Counted from the stretch's first letter, positions 10,932 to 20,038 are shown. The stretch: 29,378 bases of DNA from Branchiostoma floridae (GCF_000003815.2 NW_023365838.1:1-29378); one strand, 5' to 3'. Program-made: numbers and translations. The notes: generated by a model not told the origin, from the letters alone.

Positions 10932-11849
10932 CCTGGACATCCAGTCTTATCCTTCCTAACCCCATAGCCAATAGAGAACTAGTGGCAAAATGACTACCTT
11001 AGTTTGCTAAAGGTTAAAGTAAAATTACCACTCCACACTGTTGCTCTTGATTCATCTATATCTTTATTTTTCTCAATCTTGTTTCCTGACTCTCATTTAA
11101 AATAGTTCTCTGCCTGTGGGCAATACAAGATCTTCTTGAGTCAGAGTGACATTTGCTAAAACTACTATCAGTTCATAGAGTGTTGAAGTTTCTCTTGTCA
11201 ACAGTTTCCACCTTCAAGAGGTTTTCGAGAATCCCTGTTTTCACATTAAGACGCTTGTCTGAAACACGTATCACTTCTCGTTGTCTCTTTAATACTCAGC
11301 ATCAATGTTCCTGATTAATCTTATACCATAAATCTCATTCCTGAGTCTTTGTCAATGGCTACTTTCTATGATGGCCATGATTTAAAAGTCCATAGTAATT
11401 CTAACGAACTTGACAGGCCAACTAACAAAGATAACCGTTTTTTTTTTCATTTTACATTTTTCTTTACAAGCTATGAATACTGCCAAACCATTTGAATCGT
11501 ATCAGCTCCTTCTCTAAAGAAAATATTCGAAAATACTTTTAATCACTCACATAGATGTAAATATCTTGTTTACAACAACAACATGTTCATCTGTTGATAT
11601 GACTTGAAATGACAAAACAAAAAATGATACATGCACATGCCACGGTGTTGATTTGTGAATGGAAGATAGCTTTAAGGAAAAGTAAGGCGTGTAGGTTTTT
11701 GGCCCCTAGCGTTTGTTTGGGACTGAAGGGGCCAATTTTGTTTTAAAGTTTGACAAAGAATAACTCAAGAAGGGCTTCGCTGATCGTCATGATCGTTGGT
11801 ATGTAGATAGCTTGATAATGATTAACATAATCACAAACTTGGTATCTTC
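10932..11849. other. AT-rich region downstream of the GRFamide gene
   Basis: This holds candidate poly(A) signals on the minus strand and a small hairpin near 11697-11735 (TTGGCCCCT against AGGGGCCAA). No coding sequence is recognised. Confidence 0.4.
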
Positions 11850-12017
11850 TCTTTATATTTTTGGCCAATAAAAGTACGAAGCTATAAAATATACACTAAT
11901 GTAATGCTGTTGTTTTAAGTCCGACTTCTACGATTCTCCTGTTAGAGATGTTAGTTTTGAAGACTTCCTTGCATCATGGAGATAATGGCACCCACGAGGT
12001 CTGTTCCTCACTCCAGT
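11850..12017 (-). other. Predicted final non-coding exon of the GRFamide gene (3' end uncertain)
   Basis: The exon begins at 12017 with ACTGGAGTG after the acceptor. The 3' end is not fixed. A TATAAA variant poly(A) signal occurs on the minus strand near 11852, and ATTAAA or AATAAA candidates lie further down near 11537, 11288 and 11063. No coding sequence is needed in this exon because the reading frame stops in exon 2. Confidence 0.42.
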
Positions 12018-12194
12018 CTAAGGGAGAAAGAAGAAAAACAGCCATTAGAATATACCATCTTTATGTCAAATTGCCAAAGACAAGCTGCCATTAACATGAA
12101 ACAAATTTCATTTCAGTTTATCATAACATTTTTATAACATAATTGAGTAGTGAGTGCTAAATATGATCTGACTAGGTCTTACAATAGCACTCAC
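12018..12194 (-). other. Predicted 3'UTR intron of the GRFamide gene, 177 bp
   Basis: Twenty-two nt after the TAG stop the minus strand reads AAGAG then GTGAGTG, a strong donor (12194). The matching acceptor is a long pyrimidine tract ending CTCCCTTAG at 12018. The stop codon is within 55 nt of the junction, so the spliced message should not be a nonsense-mediated-decay target. Confidence 0.66.
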
Positions 12195-12216
12195 CTCTTT
12201 TGCTTCTCTTGGACTC

Positions 12217-13515
12217 CTACATGTAGTCGTCTTGTCGGTCGGTGCCCTGGACGTGATTGGCTGCAGACAGTGCCATAGACGGGCTGTACCTCACCGTTGA
12301 GTCGCTTCCGTAGCCTTCCGTTAGGTCAGGCATATTTGTGGGAGCTATGCCGTTGCGTTGTCCATCCAAGCTATCCCTCTGACGTTTGAAGCGCCCTGTT
12401 TTCAGTGCCGCTAGGGGGAGTTTGCTGAAGTCGAACCGGCGTCGAGACACTGGGGAGTTCATCCTCGGGATGGCCGAAAGTGTCAGGAGGTCCTCGTTGG
12501 GTCCTTTTTGCAACTGTCCATGGCTTCCGTCGTTTTCTGACACCATCTCCGTTTCTTCTTCTCGAGCATTTTCTCTGGCCTCGAGCTCTTGTTTTGACTC
12601 ATCGGAGTTTTCTTCTGTCGGCACCGATCTTCCGAACCGACCGCTGGCCAGAGCTGCTAGGGGCATCCTAAGGGAGACGGTTCCGAGACGCCGCAACGCC
12701 CGCGGTGCCATGCTCTTGTCTCTTCCGAATCTGCCAACCACTAAGGCTGCTAGGGGAACCTTCTTTGTCAAGCTGCTGGATCTGCCGAACCGCCCAGACG
12801 CCAGGGCCTCTAGGGGGACTTTCTTTGTCAAGGTACTGGATCTGCCGAACCGTCCGGCCGCCAGGGCCTCCAGGGGGACTTTCTTTGCCAAGCTGCCGGA
12901 TCTGCCGAACCGCCCGGCCACCAGGGCCTCCAGGGGGACTTTCTTCTTCAGTCCGCCGACGGACCGACTGTCTCGTTCAAGACCAGTTGTCTGTCCGAAC
13001 CGACCGGCCATCAGTGCGTTCAACGGGAGACCCTTGCTGTGTTCTTCAGATCTTCCGAATCGGCCTGCCGTCAACGCCCCGATGGGCATCTTCTCCAAAC
13101 CGTTGACGGACCGGCCAAAGCGTCCAGTTGATAGGGCTGCGAGAGGGATTTTCTTGGTAAAGCTGGAGCGACCGAATCGTCCACTTGCTAAGGCTTGCAT
13201 TGGCATAGCGCCCCTTTTTGTGGTTCCTTCTTCCTCGTCGCTTTCTATCAATTCTTTTAGTTGACACAGGGACTTTGTTCCCTCGGGAAAGGCGACAGGT
13301 TCTTCAGGGTAGATGACCGTGTCTTCTTGAGGTGCTCTCCAAGCCCAGAGGAGGGCATTTTCGATGTTGTCTTGCAGAGGCTCTACCTTTGGGATTATTG
13401 GGTTACTGACTGTACCGATGATTCGCTCGGAGTCGCCGTTATTGTTGGGGGGTTCGACAGCTGCACCCATTGCCACGAGTACGGTGGTCAGTACGACCAC
13501 GCTTAAACTGTTCAT
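12217..13515 (-). CDS. Multi-copy GRFamide neuropeptide precursor, 432 aa
   Basis: This is a secreted prohormone-type protein. Residues 1-20 form a hydrophobic signal peptide (MNSLSVVVLTTVLVAMGAAV). Residues 21-99 are an acidic leader with one Cys (84). The array starts after KR100-101. Ten peptides of form x-P-[LIM]-x-A-L-x-x-G-R-F end near residues 114, 133, 153, 173, 203, 223, 243, 263, 294 and 376. Eight are followed by Gly-Arg (usually then Ser), meaning amidation plus monobasic cleavage. Copy 4 reads GRFGQ. Copy 10 reads GRFKR, so it has no amide donor. KK or KKK precedes copies 2 and 5-8, and single Lys or Arg precedes others. Copies 5-8 are spaced exactly 20 residues apart. An acidic spacer (296-357) precedes RRR358-360 and the last copy. 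The start is the ATG at 13515, nine-odd bases inside a splice acceptor (TTTCAG then GACATG); the frame upstream is intronic. The whole frame is one exon and ends TAG. Family membership is not recognised; GRFamide is also the end of vertebrate PrRP. Confidence 0.93.
   Translation of the reverse strand: MNSLSVVVLTTVLVAMGAAVEPPNNNGDSERIIGTVSNPIIPKVEPLQDNIENALLWAWRAPQEDTVIYPEEPVAFPEGTKSLCQLKELIESDEEEGTTKRGAMPMQALASGRFGRSSFTKKIPLAALSTGRFGRSVNGLEKMPIGALTAGRFGRSEEHSKGLPLNALMAGRFGQTTGLERDSRSVGGLKKKVPLEALVAGRFGRSGSLAKKVPLEALAAGRFGRSSTLTKKVPLEALASGRFGRSSSLTKKVPLAALVVGRFGRDKSMAPRALRRLGTVSLRMPLAALASGRFGRSVPTEENSDESKQELEARENAREEETEMVSENDGSHGQLQKGPNEDLLTLSAIPRMNSPVSRRRFDFSKLPLAALKTGRFKRQRDSLDGQRNGIAPTNMPDLTEGYGSDSTVRYSPSMALSAANHVQGTDRQDDYM
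12600..13190 (-). repeat. Coding tandem repeat, 60-bp units within the precursor
   Basis: The peptide array is a nucleotide-level tandem repeat with a 60-bp period. The three or four units between about 12730 and 12950 are nearly identical (each contains CTGCCGAACCG and a CAGGGCCTC...GGGGGAC block), while outer units are diverged. This suggests recent expansion of the VPLEAL-type copies from an older array. Confidence 0.85.
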
Positions 13516-14406
13516 GTCCTGAAACAAGCAGAAACAGAAAAAAATTTAGAATCATCAATACGTTGGCAAGGTCATCACACTTTGGTGTATCTGAATAGCT
13601 TTAAAATTATTTCCAATTCAATTTTCATTACAAATAACAACAAAAGTCTGAATGGGATTGTTCTGGCAAGGTAGGCGGCAGGTTTCATGAATGTATCCAC
13701 TCAAATGAATTTATCCACTCAAAAGTTTATAAATGATCCAAAATCTATGATTGAAACCATTAAGATTTATTCAAAAGTAATAATCATACTACATCGATAG
13801 TTCAAGGAGACCATTTTCGTGTGCAGTCGAATTCTGTATTCAGGTCAAACAGTGCAGGTCAGTCTTTGTAATTCAACATTCCTGCGTAGATAGTTTTGGT
13901 TTGCTTGATCTAGAGTTGGTAAAAAAGTCCTTTGATGATCAATATCCTTGTTCTTAATGAGCTGTCACGTCATAGTATTGAGATGATCTGTATGATGCCT
14001 TCGGGGGTTACCACTACTTGACAATGTTTCCACGCGTTCCTGTAAGGCACGAATGTTTGATTACTATTTGTGTGGCGGTTGCCCGGTTATCAAATTATCA
14101 ATAGACATGTGCCTAACCCTTCAAAGCTGCACTCAGACGTACCGTGCAGATGATATCTTAACATCTATTTGCCCCTGTGTCAAAGATACTAAAAACTGAA
14201 CTAACGAGGATTCAAGTCAATACCATATCATATTACTTGAATGCCTCAATGCTTTTAGCATATTTGGGTTGGGTTTTCATATGTGGCTCTTTCGGTCAAT
14301 GTGGACCATAGTAAAATCCTAATTAACACCAGGCCTGCAGCATTGGCAATGGCTAATCCGTCCTATGTAATGATAGCAGTCGCTGCCACATACGTGGAGA
14401 TCCTAA

Positions 14407-14440
14407 TCAAAAAAACAAACAAACAAACAAACAAACAAAC
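14407..14440. repeat. (CAAA)n microsatellite
   Basis: An A7 run followed by about seven CAAA units inside predicted intron 1. Confidence 0.93.
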
Positions 14441-14632
14441 GTCACATCTGTAAGCTGACCCCGTTATGACCTAATTCTCTTCTCTGTGGATCAACTTTTT
14501 CCTTCTGTGCTGCGAACCAGTTTGGCTTCTTCTGGTTTTAGCTGCCTGGCCATCCGGTTATTAGTCATTTGTAAGACTCTCTATGTACTCCATATTGATA
14601 TGGAGAGCTTTTGGGTCTATCAGTAACTAAAC

Positions 14633-14984
14633 ATAAGGCTAAGTGGATATGATTATATGGATGGCATCCTATGGATACCAACAACTTTTACGATACGAGG
14701 GTGCGAGTAAAAAATGTTGCCCCAAAAAAGTTGCCTCTGTTCATCGTGAAATCGATGAGGTTCATTTCTGTTATTTCTTATCTTCTTTTTTTTACTTTAG
14801 AATCCACTTTGGCATTCTATAACATTACTATCCATTTTTTTTCGATTCTTAATTTACGGCAGATGTGCGCATTTTCCAACTGCTTCTAAAAATTTACAGT
14901 GTGGACAAAAAATTTTTTTGGGGAACGGATGAAAATTGATGCGCGCTTGGATGCCATCCATGTAGTAAAATCAACATGGCCTAA
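14633..14984. mobile_element. MITE family A, copy 2, inside intron 1
   Basis: The ends are ATAAGGCTAAGTGG...ATATGGATGGCATCC on the left and, on the minus strand, TTAGGCCATGTTG...ACATGGATGGCATCC on the right. The sub-terminal AAAATTGATGCGCGC and GGATGCCATCC match copy 1. About 350 bp, no transposase; open frames inside are incidental. Confidence 0.74.
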
Positions 14985-15210
14985 CTCATTAACGATCATT
15001 AACTGTCGGTTAAAAGAATGGATAGATGCTAATATAATGGGCACCCGAATTTCCCAAGGTACTACAATCTGTCAACACTATACAACCCAACAATCGTTTC
15101 AGTACCAAGGAAAGGATCAACTAATGGACATAATAGACCTCACCTCCTGTACATATCAGTTCATAGCTACGGTATAAAACCTGGTGCTCAATACGACATC
15201 CTCAGTGTCA

Positions 15211-15295
15211 CTGACGAAAGATAGTTGGAGCTATCTGAAACGTCTATTTCACAAAACTATATATGTTGATTGAGTAATTGCTTTTTGGCGTAATG
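15211..15295 (+). repeat. Dispersed repeat unit with hammerhead-like hairpin, copy 1
   Basis: CTGACGA (15211-15217) is followed by A, the stem AGATAG/CTATCT (15219-15224 and 15231-15236), then GAAAC (15237-15241) and GTCT. The downstream tail, GATTGAGTAATTG then TTTTTGGCGTAAT, matches the tail of the copy at 26209-26301. CTGANGA-stem-GAAA is the conserved core order of hammerhead ribozymes, known in Penelope-like elements and retrozymes. The UH cleavage strand and stems I/III are not convincingly present, so this may be a decayed or merely look-alike motif. Confidence 0.55.
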
Positions 15296-15469
15296 GACTA
15301 AAATTCGGTCCTTATGAAATGTAATTACTTTCCTCATTAATCGCTCAAAACCAAAATTTCCGTGACGTTAATGGAATTCAAGTGATTTTGCTACCACAGA
15401 CGGAAAGCATTTAATGTATATGGAGGACAATAATGCTCTGAATCGTATCTCATATCGGCCTTTGGTGAA

Positions 15470-15540
15470 CAGCCTGTATTTCCACCCTTCGGCGTAACAC
15501 GTAGGCACCAACTTTAGAATCGTGTTCACTACAATACGTT
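15470..15540 (-). repeat. Fragment related to the repeat at 18150
   Basis: On the minus strand GTGCCTACGTGTTACGCCGAAGGG matches, with a small gap, the sequence near 18149-18187 on the plus strand. The shared core is GTGTTACGCCGAAGG. This is a short dispersed-repeat remnant within intron 1. Confidence 0.45.
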
Positions 15541-16990
15541 CCGCCCGTTGTATAGTGTCATATTTTCAAACACTATACTTAAACGAAGCCGGCACGCCAC
15601 TTAGCCTTGTGGCTGGGTGAAACTGACAAATCTTGACTGTCTAATGTGTTGCAGCACACGAGAGGTAGACCTTAATGTGCCATAACTGTCTCCATGTGTC
15701 AAACTTGTCTTATCGTACAAGTATTAGTTTGTATCGGACATTTTCGACAGCCAGACAAATTGCCATTTGACAAGATAGCTTTTACATTTGTATCAATATA
15801 TTTATCTATAATAGTAATTTGCACTACGTACGTTTGGAGTAAACGCACCGGTTTTCCACGTAGAATCTAGCTGACCGATCACAATTTCAAAACAAAGTCA
15901 CTGTTTTTTTGTTGTCATTCTTCGAGATCATAACTTATTCACAGCGTATTATGCGACTTTGTTGTGTCATGAAAGTGTCTTTCAGATCTCCGCACTTCCC
16001 ACCCACGCTTGAGTTTTCTGCCATTTTGTACCGATATGGGATTTGTTCGGTAGGCTACCGAAAACTATATCTAAGGGACTTGGCGTCGCTTATTTCCGCG
16101 CTGTTTATCAACACTAGAAATGTAAAAAAAAAGACGCGAATATGTTGAAAGGCAATTGAAAGTCCGAATGGGCATTTTTAGCTTTAGAATGCTTCCAGTT
16201 TTGGGGCCTGAATTCTACAATATGTAAGAGTTTTCATTCAAATGTATCCATCAGGGACATTTTGGAGGCTGCAGAGAAAGCCTCATGTTGGTTGTGGTTC
16301 CGTAGGGGGGAACCGTGGAAGCCACACGGACACAGGTCGGGGAATGATCAACCTCGGCTGGGTGGCCCGAGCGAGGGTGTATGGTGAGCAAAGACCCGAA
16401 ACACCTAATGACCCCGGGTTCATCACTGATGATGTGTCCCTGTTCGCGTTACCAGAGTGTATTCTAGAGTCATTCTGGATTAACACCGCTTAAACTCGTG
16501 GTCGTAGCTGTTCTCTGTTATTGTCGTGCCTGGTGCCAAATGGATCTACAAACATAGCCTTTACACGTCTTTCTCCCTCCCTGGTGGCGTCTTATGTGGG
16601 TCAGTCATCCGTTTATTTCTGGCGACACTTGCACCTTTATCGCAGGTTTGGATGGAAAATCCACCACATTTTCTCTTATTAGAGAACGAAAAGGTCAGTA
16701 TTTACGCATTTGCGCAGGTGTTTCGTTGGTCAAATGACACGCCCTATCCGTGTGGGTTAGGACAATCAAGTATGCTATAATTAAATGTGTAGCAGTTTTG
16801 GGGGGAAAGCGGGAAAGGCACCGACAACCGATATCCATAAACGTAGGTTGTACCGGAACGTGCGGGTGTATGATAACAGTAATAATACATGTCGACCCAT
16901 AGATAACATCTACTCACTATGTCATTATGGTTTTAAAATAGCCACACTTTGCTTTTGCAGACGCCGAATGTGTATTAATCATGCCCCCAC
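15541..16990. other. Intron 1 interior, no gene recognised
   Basis: Open frames such as the one at 16242-16493 have no recognised domain. That segment (16250-16490) is more GC-rich than its surroundings and may be a transposon fragment, but I cannot place it. Confidence 0.35.
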
Positions 16991-16996
16991 TCCATT

Positions 16997-17290
16997 AGAG
17001 TAGGCACCTCGCTGTGACCGCGCGCCCTGCGCGTGCGACTTAGCTATTTGACAGATCGCTAAAAAAGAAAAAGAAAACAATCTCTTGTCACTTCGTGTGC
17101 TTTGTTGTCTTTTCAATCATACTTTCAGTCACTCCTTCTAACATCACAAAACCCACACATTATAGAAAAGGTGGGATCTTTCGTCTTCCACTAGAGTTGC
17201 CACCTCGCTGTGACCGCGCACCCTGTGACTTAGCTATTTGACAGATCGCTCAGAGTCACTTCGTGTGCTTTGTTGTCTTTTCAGTCATAC
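16997..17290 (+). repeat. Rearranged tandem copies of a retroelement 3' segment
   Basis: GCACCTCGCTGTGACCGCGC, continuing through ACTTAGCTATTTGACAGATC to TTGTCTTTTCA-TCATAC, occurs at about 17004-17127 and again at about 17199-17290. Between them (17132-17191) lies a copy of the segment CTCCTTCTAACATCACAAAA that recurs inside the coding relic at 17579. Confidence 0.68.
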
Positions 17291-17354
17291 GTTTGTATTT
17301 AGCATCACATTCCAGTTGTACATATATAACGTCAAGTCCAAAAATCCTATCATG

Positions 17355-17654
17355 GGCCGCAGCGAGTGTGCAGCGCGATCGCCGTCATGGTAATTTGGGT
17401 TCCATTCCAGCTACCCGTGTGTAAAAGAACGTGCAAACAGTGCACGTCAAACATGGTGGAAGACGAAACACATTCTATGTCAAACTGCTCTTTCTACGAT
17501 GACAAGAAAAGAGCTGTTTGAAGAGGCCACCAAATTCCATCCAAGCTTCTTAACATTCACTGACAAAAAGAAAATAATTCTCCTTCTAACATCACAAAAC
17601 CCACACATAATAGAAAAGTTGGATCTTTCGTCTTCCACTGGAAAAAGGAGTTGA
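17355..17654 (+). pseudogene. Relic of a reverse-transcriptase-like C-terminal zinc motif region
   Basis: One frame reads KRTCKQCTSNMVEDETH and then SNCSFYDDK, giving C-x2-C-x9-H-x4-C with the VEDE-H signature typical of the zinc-binding tail of non-LTR retrotransposon polyproteins (zf-RVT-like). A frameshift near 17503 moves into RKELFEEATKFHPSFLTFTD, continuing KKKIILLLTSQNPHIIEKL to a stop near 17652. A third frame upstream reads RHGNLGSIPATR. Two frameshifts mean it is dead. It lies in the same region as duplicated 3' fragments. Family name is by recall, not by search. Confidence 0.62.
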
Positions 17655-18995
17655 ACCCAATAACCCTGGATCTAGAGTTAGCTTTGACTAGTTTTAGACT
17701 AGAGTTGACACCTGTGATATTGTTTTTACATTATTTGAATATCTCATGTTACCTGCAATTAACCCACGGACAAGAATTTGCAATAAACTTTATCATCATT
17801 GGTGGAGTACACGTGAAGTGCCCGAAAAGCAATTGACTTCAACAGCGTTTTCTGATCTGTGATGAGACCAAATGCCTTTACAAAATATAATATTACCGAA
17901 TGCTACCATGCAAGTTCTTTCAAATAGCAAATTGAACGCTCTACTCCTCGCTTGAGTGAAGTGCAATTGTTACGACCCGTCGCTAATGATTGGAACGAGT
18001 GGAACGAGTGGAACTCGCTGGAGTACTGTAGGCGCATGCTCATAAGATAGCTTTAAACAACGCTTACAGTTAGATCGATGTGCAAAGAAAGGTAAGGGTT
18101 CGAAAGATCGATCAGTGTAATATGAAAATCTTCGCACATACTGCCGCGCCGCGTGCCTATGAAGCTGGTGTGTTACGCCGAAGGGCGTTTATACCGGCTT
18201 TGCAGTATTAGATACAGATATGCAATGGTGCAAAATGAAACGGAGAAGCGCTGATGCGTCCTTTTAACCACCTTTTGAGGCAATTAATGAGTAAGAGCCT
18301 GGGCATGTATGTCGTGTGATCGTCGTAGGAATTTATTGCCAGAGGATTTCCAAGCAGGCTGTGACAGAACCAACCACGGACAATGATCTAAGTCAACATT
18401 TTGTGTAACAAGTCACAACTGAACTTTGCAGGACTGTCCCCAAAATACCCTAAGTTAGTGATCGTACGATGATCGCACGACGTTCGTGGCCGCGCCGTAG
18501 GGGAGAGATACGTTCTGCACATGTAGTTAGATCTAAAATACTCGAAAATCAGGAGACATACAAATTTTACCCTGGATAGCACCGGGTACCCGAACTTTTC
18601 ATATTGGATCCCATCCACTTTAGTGATCTGTCGGACATAAATTGTACTTGCACGCTGATAGAAATCAATCGGCGAGAGTGCATTAGTACTACATAGAACA
18701 GGAGAGGCAATTGGGCGGTAAAACGCCACTATCTGTAGTGATGGCTCGATTAGTCCCTGTCTCACAAGTGATCTTGAATGTCATTAATTGCCGAGCATAC
18801 GTTTCCAGGCCATGCATTTGCGTAGATCCGGCGGTTCTCTGAAAATGTATGGCTCGAAAAAGTACGGACAAACACCCGTGGCGCAACATTTCTTCTAGAC
18901 TATTGAATCAGCAAGGTGTATTCCGCAAAGACAAACTAAAAAGTAGCATATTGCTCTATATTGATATCATTATATCCATCATATTGCACTACGAT
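17655..18995. other. Intron 1 proximal part; contains one dispersed-repeat fragment
   Basis: No exon is recognised. A short triplicated motif, GGAACGAGT, lies near 17993-18015. The block GTGTTACGCCGAAGGGCG near 18170 is shared in inverse with 15470-15540. Confidence 0.4.
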
Positions 18996-18997
18996 CA

Positions 18998-19268
18998 TTT
19001 GAACACCAAATGGAAAAGGAAAACCACACAGAACACCGAAAAAGTAGCCACATTCGTCTACAGTTTCAACTTAGAACCGTCCTATTTCAAACAGAATGAA
19101 CTTACCGTAATGTTCTATCATTCATGTGGCCCCTAGTTTTGTTTGAATGCCGAAATGAAAAGAAAATTAACATAGAACACGGCAAAGGCAGCCGGAATCG
19201 TCCTCAATTTCAACATGCAGCAACCGGTAGATTTTAAAAAGATTGAACTTACCTTTCCAGACGTTCTT
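18998..19268. repeat. Two diverged tandem copies across the exon 1 donor, 142-bp offset
   Basis: Copy A (18998-19114) and copy B (19140-19268) share TTTGAA--CC-AAATG, CAGAACAC, GTAGCC/GCAGCC, TTTCAAC and finally ATTGAACTTAC or AATGAACTTAC. On the minus strand both end in the same donor, GTAAGTTCA. Copy B is the predicted exon 1 donor; copy A could be a duplicated, possibly cryptic, donor in the intron. Confidence 0.7.
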
Positions 19269-19365
19269 GCTAGACAGAAGAAATGGGGCGATCTTCTTGA
19301 TGAAACTGAAGTTCAGTGAGTAGACTTTCCACAGAGAGACAAGCAACTTGTTTAGGCCGTGGAAT
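19253..19365 (-). other. Predicted non-coding exon 1 (5'UTR) of the GRFamide gene
   Basis: From the predicted start near 19365 the transcript runs about 113 nt without any ATG and ends in TGGAAAG followed by GTAAGTTCA, a near-ideal donor (exon ends at 19253). Spliced to the acceptor at 13519 it gives a 5'UTR whose first ATG is the precursor start, in the context AAAGGACATGA with a purine at -3. The exon extent is a prediction; no transcript evidence is available here. Confidence 0.62.
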
Positions 19366-19392
19366 GACTGTACTCCGCGCCTCAGCGAAAGG

Positions 19393-19437
19393 TTTTATAG
19401 ACGGCACCCTGTATGGTGACTCATTGGCTCCGCCCCT
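19393..19437 (-). promoter_or_regulatory. TATA/CCAAT promoter of the GRFamide precursor gene
   Basis: On the minus strand TATAAAA lies at 19399-19393. About 34 nt downstream TCATTCC (19367-19361) fits the initiator pattern, with A+1 near 19365. Upstream are an AP-1-like TGAGTCA (19417-19423 on plus as TGACTCA), an overlapping CCAAT box (ATTGG on plus at about 19423-19427) and a GC box (plus CCGCCCC at about 19431). Further ATTGG/CCAAT motifs occur near 19483-19495 and 19583, and CRE half-sites (ACGTCA) near 19670 and 19715. No other candidate gene uses this promoter. The link to the precursor is inferred from strand, donor site and lack of intervening coding exons. Confidence 0.68.
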
Positions 19438-19569
19438 TTTCAGCTTGCCAGATTTAGATCCTGCAGCATTCTCGCATTCTCATTGGTCCAATCGCAGACA
19501 CGATTCGTACCCGAGATTACCATGGAAACCCGCCCTGATATGCCAATCTCAATGTGGGTGAGTTAACTG

Positions 19570-20038
19570 CGCATCTCCACCTGATTGGCCGTAGGGGCAG
19601 TATGACGCTCCACGTGGGGGCCATAGTAGCCTCTATGACGCTCCATGATCCTTAGGCTAATAGCTATAACGTCATAGATAAATGTAACTTGATCAAGGCT
19701 GAAATTATGACCCCACGTCACCGTAAAAGGATCGGCAGAAAGAGGCAATTATTTCTCTCAGAGCTAATGCCGATTTGACCTTTTTCGACTGTTCACATTA
19801 GCTCTCACGCCAATTGGTGGAAATAGAAAAGTGACCGTAGATACGCTAGACCGTTGTTTTAAACGGAGTGGTCAGCTAACGTTACCACATGTACGTTGAC
19901 ATGTCTTGCAAAATGATTATGTTTCTCAGTACTGTTTTCCATCCTCACTGATATAAATGACTTATCTTTCCATGGAGAAACGGGTGAAAGACCTACACAT
20001 TAAGTCGATAGGGGGCGTGTTAAGGTTGCCATTGCCAT
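19570..20038. other. Upstream flank of the GRFamide promoter
   Basis: This contains a short repeat of TATGACGCTCCA (19600 and 19635), an E-box CACGTG near 19611 and CRE half-sites. No coding region is recognised. Confidence 0.4.

Larger units (their letters stand above)
13519..19252 (-). other. Predicted intron 1 of the GRFamide gene, 5.7 kb
   Basis: The donor GTAAGT is at 19252. The acceptor is a pyrimidine-rich run ending TTTCAG at 13519, with a TTCTAAA branch-like sequence about 30 nt upstream. The intron body holds a MITE (14633-14984), a CAAA microsatellite, a hammerhead-like hairpin (15211), retroelement fragments (16997-17654) and a duplicated segment beside exon 1. I see no further coding exon in it. 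Confidence 0.6.

Noticed and set aside
12386-13264. A 292-codon open frame on the plus strand opposite the GRFamide precursor, rich in LPNRP and RASRG repeats
   Set aside because: It is the antisense shadow of the 60-bp coding repeat. The minus-strand frame has a signal peptide, dibasic sites and splice signals; the plus frame has none of these.
13516-13527. Extending the precursor upstream through a TTG codon
   Set aside because: TTG is not a normal animal start, and the preceding bases form a TTTCAG splice acceptor, so these codons are mostly intronic. The ATG at 13515 is preferred.
16242-16493. 83-codon plus-strand frame in intron 1
   Set aside because: No recognised domain, no splice signals at its ends, and it overlaps an equally open antisense frame. 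A transposon fragment is possible but unsupported.
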